56,098 bases of DNA, from positions 296,351 to 352,448 of the forward strand of contig NW_017264208.1 in the NCBI RefSeq assembly GCF_001619985.1. Reading direction: 5' to 3'. Shown here piece by piece: positions 22,961 through 34,240 of this stretch. The DNA is from Xylona heveae TC161 (lineage: Eukaryota > Ascomycota > Xylonomycetes > Xylonales > Xylonaceae). The position numbers and the translations under genes were made by a program. Numbering within the stretch: the first letter of the stretch is position 1; the number at the start of each line of letters is the position of its first letter. The notes beneath the pieces are model-generated. The model was not told where the DNA came from. It did not search any database and worked only from the letters and a program-made list of their open reading frames with translations.

Positions 22961-23858
22961 CTTGGTCGATATCTCTCTCGCAGCCAACCTAAAAGTAATG
23001 AAGATCACACTCTCTGGTGATACTGCAGGATTGACACGGGAGGATGGTTGGGTTGGACGAGAGCGACGAGAAGAAGTTGTTCCTTCGGGGCGAAGGAGGA
23101 GTCGTTATCAAGAAAGCGCCAGGAGCGCCCGAGGCCTCTTTCGCTGGAGCTAAGCTCGGCAATATTGCGATGTGAAAGCAACCATACCTAAACTGTCACT
23201 CCCCAAAAGAAACAAGGAAAATTGCCAATCGACAGCCCCCAATAATACCTGCAAACATCAATGCAATTGGCTCCTGTAAATCTAGTAGGAGAAATATATA
23301 TATTTTTCTAGTGACTCCATCTGCTTGGCGGTTTTGATGCTACATCTGGGCCGTCAATCGACGAGGGTTTATTTCCCCTTTAGAATTTGTCTCAATTAAA
23401 GCACTGAAATCTCGGCCAATAGGAACCGGCTTATTCATTTTTGCCGAGGGGTCATGCCCCCCCAGAAAAGTTTCGCCTGGCCGAAATTCCGCCAGTACCC
23501 TCGGTAGTACTGCATTACCAAGTACGTAACTCTGTAGCTTCTGCTCGTGACCTACCCTGTCAAGATGCTTTTCGACCAATGAAAGTAATGCTGATTAACG
23601 TTGGCTCAACGGAGGCATCCGTCCCGCAGCAAAATTATAGCAAAAATTCACGTCGGAAAGGGTGGTCATTACGCTTTTGCGAACGGCTTTGGAAAACGAC
23701 GAAAATTAATCTCCAAGCTATTCGGCGTCATAGTCTGAAATTTTCGTTCTTTCCCTACGATCGGGGCTTTTTCGCGAGACACAGAAATAAATCTTTCGTG
23801 TGTCGTGATAAATAAAGGACATTGAAACAATTTGATTGAAAACCGTCTCTCGACTAAG
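22961..23858. promoter_or_regulatory. Divergent upstream region of aconitase and BUD20
   Basis: An 898-bp gap between the aconitase start (minus) and the BUD20 start (plus). No coding signal was recognised. It must contain both promoters. A stretch near 23281-23310 is T/A-rich (tatatatttttc), a possible core promoter element, but no start site can be fixed from sequence. Confidence 0.45.
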
Positions 23859-24447
23859 ATGGGTTCGATACGGCGCGTAAAAACCAAGAGGCGAACCAGG
23901 TAATTGGTTTCTTCCTTCCCACGACCGCTGGGATCAGTACGCTTCCAATAGCTATTGTTTCCTTTCCTTCCTGGCATGATGCACTGTCATTGAAACTGAT
24001 GCGGCTTTGCGAATCCAGAGATCTTGATCAAGTGCATGCAGACTTGCGTTCCCCAAAGCACTTGTTACAGTACAAAACCTCCAAAGCTGCTGAAGATCTT
24101 CCGGGCCTTGGAAAATATTACTGTAAAGAATGTGCCAAATGGTTTGAAGGTGAAAATAGTCTACTCACTCATCGTCGCGGAAAGAACCATAAAAGGAGGT
24201 ATGCGAGCTTGTTTTGCTATATCAGTAGATGCCTCTGCAGCTGAGGTCGTACATTGGAGTTTTGCTAATATTACTCTGTTCCTGCAGGCTACGTCTTTTG
24301 CGTGAAGAACCCTATACTCAGAAAGAAGCCGATGCTGCTATTGGCCTGAGAACAGATAACGGACGCAGTGATAAAGCAAACGCGCAGCCTACGCAGGCTG
24401 AGGGTCTGGTCGCTGCGTCCGGTATGGAGGTGGAAACAGCACAATAA
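23859..24447 (+). CDS. BUD20: Bud20-like C2H2 zinc-finger ribosome assembly factor, three exons
   Basis: Bud20 (human ZNF593) is a pre-60S shuttling factor needed for nuclear export of the large subunit. Exons are 23859-23899, 24019-24198 and 24288-24447, giving 126 residues. The N-terminus MGSIRRVKTKRRTRDLDQ is the basic conserved start. The finger YYCKECAKWFEGENSLLTHRRGKNHKRR has the C-x2-C and H-x5-H spacing of the JAZ-type finger. The tail holds REEPYTQKEADAAIGL, which is also conserved. Intron 1 is 119 nt, intron 2 is 89 nt with a GCTAAT branch and TGCAG acceptor. Normal length for the family. Confidence 0.93.
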
Positions 24448-25155
24448 AATCTGAGTCTTGGACTTCATCCTGGTTCAAAGAAACAAGACAATCTTGTGCA
24501 ATTGCCAAATACTGAAACATGTGTCCAAGGTGGCCTACAGCATACGGTTGGGTTCGGCGTTCTAGAAAAGTTGAAATAACATGCGACTTACGGTTGGATC
24601 CGGCGTTTTGGGAACAGTCTGCTTTTCAAACTCTTTTTTCGCAGATTATGCACAACCCATTTCGCAATGATTGGGTTTTTTGAGAATGGTTTGCTCAAAT
24701 GTAATCTCTGCCGCTGAGATGTGCCTCTGGGTTAAAACTTTGCGATCATTTAAATGTAACATCATTTATTTAGTAGAGTAGACATATCCTTTCCGACCTT
24801 TCCCTAAAATATGATGAAAATACAAATAACAGACATGAATCAGTGATGAGGCGCGACAAGTGATTTTGTGTGGTGATCGATGGCCAAGGGTTGTCATCTT
24901 TCGCTACGGAATTAAATTACTTGCAGAATGAGTATTTCTCGCATCGATGAGATATTAATACACTGGAAGAAACATTTTCGAACCATACAGGACAAAGCCA
25001 TTTGAAGTTCGTCTCTTTATTCGAACCCAAATACAGAGAGAGTTAGCCTTGCGCAATCTATAATACTTCTGTCTTTGGCCGTGTTGAGTCGAGTTTGACT
25101 TTCGAGTCCTGCCCTTTCCTATTATACGGCAAGCGAGCTTCCTCGAGACTCACAA
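24448..25155. other. Intergenic region, no gene seen
   Basis: Contains the BUD20 3' end and the MOG1 promoter. A pair of related phrases (TTGGGTTCGGCGTTCTAGAA near 24548 and TTGGATCCGGCGTTTTGGGA near 24594) forms an imperfect direct repeat about 46 bp apart. No coding signal. Confidence 0.45.
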
Positions 25156-25862
25156 ATGGCCACCTTCAGGCACACAGATCTATTCGGCGGAACTATTGTG
25201 GCAGATCTGCCCTCTGCATTTGTGGATGCAAGGTAAGTCGAAAGTATTGAATTCCTTGTTCATTCACTTTGAAGACTAAAGGCGGCTTCCTGCTCAGCAA
25301 CATCCGACAAGTGCCGGATCATCAGGAAGTATATCTTGACAAAGATGGATATACGAGTATTATCTTCGAAATCACCGAAAGAGTCAATGATTTCAATACC
25401 GACGAGGAAGCTTTAAGTTACCATCTCCAAGACATAGCTGAGGCAGACGAAGGACTTAACATCTTGTCTTCGAGCACTGCGCATCTTCCTAGCTTACCGT
25501 ATGGACTCAACAATTATTCCCAACTGCCCGTGCTCACACGTCTCAGACCTGCTGACTGAATATACCGCAGTGATGACACACCGGCTTATACCATTCTGGC
25601 CACTCAAGAGCCCATTGCTGGTCATCAAGTGAGCAGGCTGTCGATCAGATGTACGGCTTTACTGCTCACTTTGGTACGTCTTGAAAAGCAAAGTGCCGAT
25701 CTACTTATCTCAATCAATGTACCTCTATTGAAAGAGGAGTTCCCGGACGAGAGTGTTGACCTGGAAAATGGAGAAGCGGGAACGTCACTAAATGCCGCCA
25801 TGGCGTACCGCGAGCGTGTTCTCGCCACTCTTGAGATAAAGGATTGGTCTCTATTCGTTTGA
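25156..25862 (+). CDS. MOG1: Mog1-like Ran-binding nuclear import factor, three exons
   Basis: Mog1 binds Ran/Gsp1 and promotes nucleotide release during nuclear import. Exons are 25156-25232, 25298-25498 and 25571-25862, giving 189 residues. The N-terminal FGGTIVADLPSAFVDAS and IRQVPDHQEVYLDKDG are highly characteristic, the C-terminal half has RLEKQSADLLISINVP. Intron 1 is 65 nt. Intron 2 (25499-25570) has a GCTGACTGA branch region and a CGCAG acceptor, and its removal skips an in-frame stop at 25557. Length is normal for the family. Confidence 0.93.
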
Positions 25863-26268
25863 CAAAGACATTGGTCACGGAGTTATTTCAGCGATAGTAT
25901 TCCTCTCTCGATGGACAGAAATAATATCGGGTTGTGGCCATAACCACGCTGCTTGCTCTAGAAAGATAGGTTCATTTGAAGGGAGACATGAAACAACTCC
26001 CACCATTTCTGCACAGTGTCTGGGAAGCTGTTCGCGAGCGTCTCCTGCAAGGGCATCTTCACTGCTCTATATTATTTATTTTATAATTATTGACAGCTAA
26101 GATTAAATTTTATAGTTTCAATTAAAACCACAGTTGGATTTAAAAGGTGGAAAGTAAATTTTCACAAATAAACTACAAATCTTATAAGCAATGGGTTGAA
26201 TGTCAACTTTGATTTTGAACTGCGAATACTAACTTGATATACACTGCTTAAAGCAAAGCTATACCCAT
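25863..26268. other. Convergent intergenic region, no gene seen
   Basis: 3' ends of MOG1 (plus) and the SprT-type gene (minus). An AT-rich patch (about 26068-26120) may include polyadenylation signals for either gene. Confidence 0.45.
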
Positions 26269-28311
26269 TCAAGGGTCTAATGATGACACCTCTAGTGCTC
26301 GAGAGATGACATCCATTTCGAAATCAGGATTGTTATTTTTACCATGTTCATCGCTCTCCAGCTTTACGATTCTGCCCTCGGCCATTTTGTAGGCTTTTCC
26401 CAAGAGTCCCATAAGTTCCTTTTGTGTGCAATGAGGGTGATCCTCCCTGATTGTTTTATAGTTATGTTTCACGAAGAGCTGATAACTCGTAGGACCAGCC
26501 ATTCGAGGTGAAGGACGTGTTTGAACAAGCTGGGACTTGCAATTACCGCAAGCATGCCGCCGAGGATCGATCGATTTCGAGTGTCGCTTATATTCTAGTC
26601 CGCAATCCTGACATTGCCAGGTATATTTGTAGTTGATATCATATGAGTGCTTAGTTGTTACGAGAATGCCACGATTTCCAAACAAAGTTGAACACTTTCT
26701 TGCCCTGGTTTGCATGATTAGTTGAGTCCTTAGAAAAGCTTGGCTCACAACCTTTCGTCCATTTGTTGAGATAGTCGGTAATCGGATTCAAGGGAAAAGA
26801 AAGAGAGAAACAGGTTGAGCACACTACCATTCTTTGAAAGCTTTCCCGTGCGGTTTATCTTGAATGTTATCTATCATGAAGGTTGCGAGATGACAATATT
26901 CATGAGCAATCACATTTAGAAGGCGATCTTACCCGGAAAGAAGTCAGCACTGCCCGCTCGCAAGTATACGTTGCAGCTTACCATTATTGTTGATAACTTT
27001 CTCCGCTAATTCTATCGAAGCATGATGTCGATATTGCGCCGATCGGTTGCTATTAGCTGTACCTGAATTGATCACTTCCCGCTTCCAATTTGCTCTTCCA
27101 GCTGTTGTGTTCAATTTTTTACTCCAAACCAATCGAACACCCCCTCCTGATGCAGTTAACTCAGCAATCTTTCCACCTGTGATCTTCAGATCGAGCTCTG
27201 TTAGGAATGATTCGCCAAGGTCATATTTCTCTTGATCAAATTTTCTCTTGTTTGGGCCCGCCAGATGATCGATTCTTTTATTTATTCCGTGCTGTGCCAT
27301 TTTATCACTGGACCTTGAAACGGCATCCTTATTTTGTCCTTGGTCTTGTAGCGGCACTAATTCGTCCTGGTCATTTGCTTTATCGATCCTTGTTTGACTC
27401 AAGAATTTGTCGTCGCCTTCCTTGTGAACATAGGGAGAATTACCTTTTCTCTTCACTGAGAATCGCTGCTTTGGATAGAGCTGCGGAGGTGTCAGGCGTG
27501 AGGTACTTCCCGCTGAGGAGAACTTGGAGGGAGATTTGGTGTTTGGAGGCGAACTATCATGTTGTAAGTTATCGTAGTCATCGGAAGCGGCAGCAACAAC
27601 ATACTAGATAAGAATAGCCCCAGTATCAATTTCTGGAAAGCTCGCCCGTTCATTTTGAAGTTTCTGGCATTGACCAGTATCCGTATTCACTCTTTTGCAC
27701 CCAGCCGCCTCAACACATTCAGGCTCTTGCCCACTTGATGAGCTTTCGGCATAGAGATAAGAGATGTCAGGGATCCAGGTCCTGCGAGAATTTTCAAGCG
27801 GATGAAAGGGTTCCCTTTTCGAATTCCATTTCCTTGACAACATTTGATTGTTCTCTTGGAGTCTCGAAAAATCTCCCTTTATTTGCGGCTGATCCACCAC
27901 AACCAAAGTTTGCCGATCGGATGCAACGTTATAATGGGGTGATTTCAGGCAAATATGGGAATTTGGGCAAGCTTCTCCACTAGACGGGATCAATTCAGAT
28001 TCGAAATGCGATCTGAACATGTCAATTTTTCCTGGCATTCTCTTCTGGGATTTCCTGGGCGGCGTATTTGAGCACCCCCTTTCACCTTGATAGGATGCCT
28101 CATTACCATGAAGCTTTTTGCAGTGGTCTTCGTTTGTTATTGCTGTCTGCTCATTGAGTGATTGTGAGTTCTTCTTGGTCCACTTCTCACAGTGCCGGTC
28201 TAAAAATTCATTCGATTGAATTTCAGTATCGACGATCCTTTGAGAAAGCTGAAACGTGGCCAGATCAATATCTGGAAACTCGTCATCACTATCAATGTGA
28301 AGACGTGCCAT
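26269..28311 (-). CDS. SprT-type zinc metalloprotease with zinc ribbon and HMG-like C-terminus, four exons
   Basis: This protein resembles the SprT/GCNA group linked to DNA-protein crosslink repair; the role here is inferred. Exons on the minus strand are 28311-27605, 27553-26982, 26927-26828 and 26704-26269, giving 604 residues. Residues 1 to about 330 are low-complexity and acidic or polar, probably disordered, starting MARLHIDSDDEFPDIDL. The SprT domain follows: VRLVWSKKLNTTAGRA, then the zinc motif HEYCH (His435, Glu436, His439) and His453 in DKPHGKAF. A zinc ribbon (CQDC...CGNC) and an HMG-box-like segment (PTSYQLFVKHNY to LLGKAYKMAEG) end the protein. An upstream in-frame ATG at 28377 would add 22 residues, but MARLHIDSDDEFP looks like the true start. 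The catalytic exon 3 is 100 nt. Intron 3 (123 nt) runs to ACCAG at 26705. Confidence 0.88.
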
Positions 28312-28373
28312 ATCAATCAAATGAAGCTCAGGCTTTGTGGTTGACTCGGGGAATTTAAAAAAGCAAGCCAGCA

Positions 28374-28913
28374 TCATGTATTGACATCAGGGCAAAGTTG
28401 ACAATCGACCAGTAGTTGACCGGCCAACGGGACACGTGACATAGGTTCTGCTACGTCCGCTCTGTAAAATTGGTTCACTTCGGGGTGTAGAACGATTTGC
28501 AGCGTACAGTGCTCTGGAAAGTATTTGTGTTCAAACATATGCTCAAGTCGGAAAAGGTCTCGCAAAAAAACCTGTGTTAATTACAAAGGGTGAATTGACG
28601 CGCATGCAGCCACTCCCAAGCACACTATCACACCGCATCCATACCAATTGAGCGCGGGCTGCTCGTATACCTATTTCGTATTTAATAGGGATTCTGGGAC
28701 TTCCATGTAATGAAAATAAACCATCGAGATTGGATAATCTTTGAATTACACTCAATGAGGACTGATCAGAAATACTGACTGCACCGCATATGTCGGCTTT
28801 CCTTTGCATGCTTTGTTGTTCAATCTCAAACTTCCCCTTCCCGAACTACCTACCAGCGTTAGTGGAGGCCGTAGCAATGGCATCAACCGAGAATTAGTTA
28901 GATTCAATATCAT
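28374..28913 (-). CDS. Unrecognised small protein, putative three-exon gene
   Basis: I do not recognise the family. A model with exons 28913-28854, 28761-28645 and 28571-28374 keeps frame across two GT-AG introns and gives 124 residues. The second intron (72 nt) has good signals (GTATGG donor, TAATTAAC then ACAG). Exon 2-3 sequence (YEIGIRAARAQL|VFLRDLFRLEH, FPEHCTLQIVLHPEVNQFY) has protein-like composition, charged and aromatic, with a likely helix. The first intron is less sure, since alternative acceptors exist. The stop codon lies only 62 bp before the preferred start of the SprT gene on the same strand, so this could also be a mis-joined upstream exon set of that gene. No function is proposed. 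Confidence 0.4.
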
Positions 28914-29197
28914 TTCTGGATTGTATACCGCATGGTTAGATCGGACGCAGACAAGTTTACACAAGGAAAAAGTGATTTCCGATTGAATAGTATGCTTCAA
29001 TAACAAATTTTACTTTCAGCCTACAGATCCGCCGTAAGGAGCGAGCATAAACGCTTGACAAAACAACCGTAGGTTGGAAAAGAACATCTTGAAAAGGAAC
29101 TGCACATAAGCAAAGCCGGATAAACCCTTATGAACTTCACCATTTAGGCATTCCGAAAAGTATAAAAAGCAGCTGGAAAAATTGAAGATCGTTACGC

Positions 29198-31059
29198 TTA
29201 AAGCAACAGCATACCAGCTCCGGTAAGGGCGGCACCAAGGACGTATGCGCCCAACTGAAGCATTCCCAAGTTTAGAACTGGTACATTCATCATGGACGCA
29301 GCACCGGTGTGAGTGCTGGTGCCGGTCGATCCCGACTTAGTACCTGATGCAGCACCGGCACCAGTGCCTGTAGGTACAGAGGTAACAGTTCCAGTTCCAG
29401 CAGTGCCCGCCTGCGAAAGCAGCGAAGAGCATGCACCCTGAGCAGAGGTAGGTGACTGGGTATGGGCGACTCCATTGAAATCACAGGCGCTAGGGTTCTG
29501 CTTTGACTCCTTGTAATAGGCATTAGCAGCCCATGAAAGTTGTTCCGTAGCATTACACATGGAGTATGCTCCGTAAACACCGGAAGTGCCATTGGCAGTG
29601 ATTCCGTCGCAAGCAGACTGTGACTGGCCACAAATGTAACCGAAAGTTTTGCCGACTGTTTCGTCAGAAACGGACGATTTGGCAACACAGCTTAGAGATT
29701 CGAACATGCAGCTGCAGAGTTCCTTGTTCGGGGTAGGCGGAAGTGCTGTTGCCGCTTGCCACGCAGTGCCACTGGCCGGGCAGTTTTGAGCCTTCGTGTT
29801 GGTGGGTGTATAGGAGGCAGCATTGACCCCGGTAGGAGTAACCTTTGCAATCTGACTTGACAGAGCCGTGAAATCATCGAGCTTGGAAACCGAATTGCCG
29901 TCGATAGAAACAAGACCTTGTTTGTGTTAATGAATTCCACTAAAGTGGCGAGAAATGGCAGAAACATACCATAGTCATTGGCCTCTTGGAAGTACATGTA
30001 GACAATACCACCAGACCAAACTGGGGTCATCTCAGAACCGTACAAAGCCCCAACTTCTGTGAATTTCCGAGGAGATGGGGTGTTGCAACCGTATTCGGCA
30101 AAAAAGGCTGGAACTGAATAGTTCGAGAACTCCTGAGTTCTGTCCGCGTATCCCGATTGTTGATACGACGAATCTCCACACCATGAGTAAATGTTGTATC
30201 CCCAGAAATCGATGCTCTCTTCAGGCGAGCCACAATTGAAGTAGTCCGCTAGATCTGTTCGAATGCTTGCGTCATCATTGGTGGCATAGCCGACTCCAAT
30301 CTGACGATAGTTGTTTTGCTTGATATAGGCTTTCATATCACGAACCGCAGCTTTCACGAATGCGCTGGCGTCGGTGTTTGAGGCATTGTTGGAGACTTCG
30401 TTACCAGCAAAAAATCCAAGGACATTGGTATAATTTTGGAGAGAATCAACCACGCTGGCATAACGTGCGTAGATCTGGTCATTCCAGGTCGGAGAATCAC
30501 GATTAATAGACAAACCGGGTTGTGAAAGGTCTGCAATCACATAAATGCCTGCATCCTGAAGCATTTGCATGCATTGCGAGTGATCTTGTTCAGGATTGAT
30601 CGCGTAGACACGAACCGTGTTGGTCTGGAGTTCTTGGAGCACTGGGACATCACGCTTGCAGCCGTCCGGATCGGCGAGAGGGTCAGAGTAGTCGTTGCTG
30701 CCAGATGTTCCGTTCCCACTGAAATCCTCTGGGTTGGGGAAATGATAGTTAGAGCAATGCCTGCATTAAACAGTGTCGATAACTTACGTTGGTACGCGAC
30801 ACCTTTGATGAAGCTGTAATGTTTTTGTAAGTATTGGGCTAACGTTTGTATCCATATGAGATACTCACAACTCTGTTCCATTCGTCTTGTAGAAGAATTT
30901 AGAGCCCTTCACGAATTTAGTAACGAGAGCTTGGATCCTCCACCCGCGTATTAGGGACCGTACCTTTATCACAATCGGGTCGACATCTGCATGGGCCGTG
31001 GAGGCAAAAAAGGCTGCGACAGCAGCAATCGTTGTAGACGCGAACGCAGCAGCCTTCAT
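29198..31059 (-). CDS. GH72 beta-1,3-glucanosyltransferase (GEL/GAS), GPI-anchored, with X8/CBM43 domain, five exons
   Basis: Gel/Gas enzymes cut beta-1,3-glucan and transfer it to another chain, elongating cell-wall glucan at the plasma membrane. Exons on the minus strand are 31059-30964, 30906-30869, 30813-30788, 30728-29970 and 29916-29198, giving 545 residues. A signal peptide ([18 protein letters not shown], cleavage near HADVD) opens the protein. Catalytic glutamates are in FFAGNEVS (Glu164, acid/base) and FFAEYGCN (Glu265, nucleophile). A cysteine-rich X8/CBM43 domain follows ([24 protein letters not shown]), then a Ser/Thr/Gly-rich spacer and a hydrophobic end [12 protein letters not shown] typical of GPI addition. 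Exons 2 and 3 are only 38 and 26 nt. It is divergent from FKS1 across 3.2 kb. Adjacent genes of this kind are known in A. fumigatus (gel7 beside fks1), but I cannot assign the exact paralogue. Confidence 0.94.
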
Positions 31060-34000
31060 GGTGACAGTCACCCAAGTAATATCTAGCAGACTGCTGATGG
31101 AAGCGTGGTGTTCCGGTCGAACCAACCGTGTGTTAAGAGCTCAGAGCGAGCGCGATGGACAGTGAATAGCAAGCCCTGCTACGGTTATGTGGGTAGAGCG
31201 AACGATGGAAGCTATTTGAAAAAGTGGACAGACAAGACTTTCGCCAGGATAGGCGTGGTAGTAAAGAGCGTACGAACAGAAGAAAAGATGGAAAGTACAC
31301 AAAGACTGGGCACGATTAGGGAGGAAAAGAACGCGGTTGTAAAGAGAGAGGTAAGTTCTCAGGGCGAAGCCGAATTTAGGCAGAGCGGTCTCCTGGGTCG
31401 AACCTTCGATTCGACAAACCCATGTCCGCCGTGGCAACCCACAGTCTTGCGCTAGTTCTACACTCGGTGAGCTCACCCATGTGTATGTCCAGGGGGCGCC
31501 CGGCCATAACGGGTTCCATTGGACGGAGATACAGTGAAGAAATGAGTACGAAGGTAGCGAATCGCTGGTAGGGGGTTTGGTGTGTTACGACTAGTGTGAT
31601 TGGAGTGTACCATTGCATTACAGTATTGCCATTTAAGTATCGGCTAAGCAAGTTTTACCAGCCACATTTTAGTGGTATCCTCGGTCATTCTCAAGTGACC
31701 GACCGTAATCGCCCTCCTTAAAATCATCCCAGCAACGGTGGATGTGAACGACGCGCAAGCCTTTGGCGGAAGGATGCGAGATGACCGAGGGCCCTCGGGC
31801 ATCCACCCATTCCATTCTGCATTACCATATTCAGAGGTACAGTACGGATACAGGACCCGCAGATCGAAATTTGTCAAGGGCAACCAATCAGGCTCACAAA
31901 ATAGAAGAATGATTACGTCAGGTAAAGCAATCAAATTTGGGAAAGACAACTGGATCACGTTACGGAGACTATGGTACTTTCAATTTCTCCATGTACAGAG
32001 CGTGGGAACTTCTGTCGTGCGAAATTTGGCGAAGCCGTCGTCTTCCTTTTTATTTGGTCTGGCGCCTAATTAATTGACCATGACACCACAGCAAAGCCTG
32101 GTAGGCCAGCATTGCCACTCTGATCCAAGGCTTCATTGAATAAGCTGTAGCACAGTATCTTGGCTTTCCCGTGCCAAATTACGCACGGTTCTTCGTATTT
32201 CATGCTCAAGGCTGAAAAGCCCTGTTTATTAAGCTTTAAGGAGGTGTAGCGAATTATCCCCGGAATAAGTTACTCTAAAGTACGTATATGAGCTGCCACG
32301 CGCTCCTCGCAAAAAGAGGAAGCTAACAAGGCCGAGAGATAAGAGTACAGTATTGTAACTGAGTGGCTTAGACCGCACCCTCCGACAGACATACTCGATA
32401 GTAACGCAAAGAAGGCATGACCCTGACGGCCAGTCAATTTCAAGTATGGTACTTTGTACTTTCAATGCGAAGTGAGAAGTCTTTCGCCGTAATCTTCATC
32501 ATCCTATTGCCCCGATCGCAGGCTCTTTGTCCGTCTTTCGTGGCTTGCCCCTATATAAACCCGCAGCCACTATTAAGCCGTTCCCGCGCCGATACACTTT
32601 TAAAATTGCCCATGTGGACAGAGCAGAGCAGGACTGCATTTCAAAGCCCATATGAAAACATTGATATCGACTCTCCCTAAGGTCCTTTGTCCATGTGGCC
32701 CCGGTGGTACGTCCCATGGAAATGTCCTCCGATAAGTACGGGACCTGGTGATGGTGGTACCAAAGAGTTTTGCTGAGGACGTTGCCAAATAACCAATGCT
32801 AACTACTTGCAGTAAGCAGCAGGGGATTCATGCCGAGACGTTCTCAACCATTCCCCTGGTGGACAGGCCTATTGCCCCATCAAGCCGCGCCGCCCCTTTC
32901 TATTTTTGCATCGCTAGATCGCGTTTAGGTACCTATACCTGTAACGCTGGCTGCCTGCGACATGAACAGGTTATTTGCCACACCGGGTGATACGTGCAAT
33001 TGGAACTTTCGCCCCTTAAATCACTTCGATTATTGGTGGTTTTCCTCGTTCCCTTTTTTTTTTTTTTTTCCCTTTTTTCTTTTTTCTTTTTTTTCTTTTC
33101 TTTTTTCCCCTTTCCGCCCCCCTTTTCATGTTTGACTTTGAAGGGATCAGAGGTGATGGCCATTGCTTTCTCCATGCCGGGCGTCCCAAGGCGCTTATTA
33201 TTCAAGTAGATGTATGGAAACGACTTTCCTATACCAAACCTGCTTGGCCAATTAAGAGCCATATGCTCCAAAAGTCGTAAATATTAGGTAGATTAGAGGA
33301 CCCGACTGGACATTTGTATGGAGCTCTCTTCAGTCAGGATATTGATAGAATTGGCCCCTATCCCGGGCATTAAACTAGGCCCTAAGGCATCGAATCGTCA
33401 GCGGATCCCCCGATCGACGATGGGGGGTCCATAAATTGTTAGCTAAGATAGGCATAAGGATAAAGGAGAAGGGCGGAGTTTTGTCTGGGAGTGGGCCGCC
33501 TTAGTGCGTGGCCTAGTAGCGAAACTCAAGTACCAGTACTTGTACCTGGCAGAGCCGACCGACCCACATCCATCCCGCTAAACGATGCCCGGCCGGCTGT
33601 CTTCCTGTTTTGATGTGGGTTGCGCCTCCTTAGCGAAACGATCCGCGACATTCCTCCCCTCTTTTCTCCTGGCGCTTCTCCCCATCTTGACTTCTACTCT
33701 CCGACTACATCTTCCTGTCTTTCGTTCAATAAATTGTGTACCGTCTTTGCCTTCTTTAGAAGCGGTACATTTCTTCTGCAGCGTTGTTCTGCGAAGGACT
33801 CTGTTGCAAAGACGCCCTTCCAAAAGGACTGGCGACGAGAGTCTTGCAGATACCAGCGACTAATAGGCCCTTGAGGCAACATTCCTTCCATTTCGTTTCA
33901 TTCGTTCTGAGTTTGACGACGCGATTTTCGGTTCAATAGCAAAATTACTCTATCTGAGTTTTCGTGTCAACGGCGCGCGTATTTTCAGAGAAATTGCTTT

Positions 34001-34240
34001 GTTTGGAGCCTTTTTTTAAGGGACTGAAAACTGGTTCTGTGGCCAACTTGAACTACGAGCGAGCCGTGCCCCTTACTTTTTGACTTTCTTACGTGTTTTA
34101 ACGTCGAAAATCTCTTTAATGGGACAATCGGTCAAGGTAGAGCATCCTCTACATTCTGCTTTTGTCGCCCCGTTGGAGGACGGCCCCTAATCCCCGAACT
34201 ACCTCACTAATGTTGTTTCAGGTATTCCATTGAACTGACC
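31060..34240. promoter_or_regulatory. 3.2-kb divergent region between GH72 gene and FKS1
   Basis: No reading frame here has family resemblance. Both neighbours are cell-wall genes transcribed outward, so this region holds both promoters and probably a long FKS1 leader: the TTGTTTCAG at 34213-34221, 20 nt before the ATG, is a good acceptor and may end a 5' UTR intron. A pyrimidine tract lies at 33049-33115. Confidence 0.6.
33049..33127 (+). repeat. Polypyrimidine tract upstream of FKS1
   Basis: Sixty-seven consecutive pyrimidines on the plus strand (33049-33115) are followed by one G and a further C/T run to 33127. Such strand-biased tracts can adopt triplex structure or exclude nucleosomes; here it lies about 1.1 kb before the FKS1 start codon. 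Confidence 0.8.

Noticed and set aside
33578-33891. Overlapping frames on both strands upstream of FKS1
   Set aside because: They overlap each other in several frames and show only low-complexity composition. Probably leader or promoter sequence.
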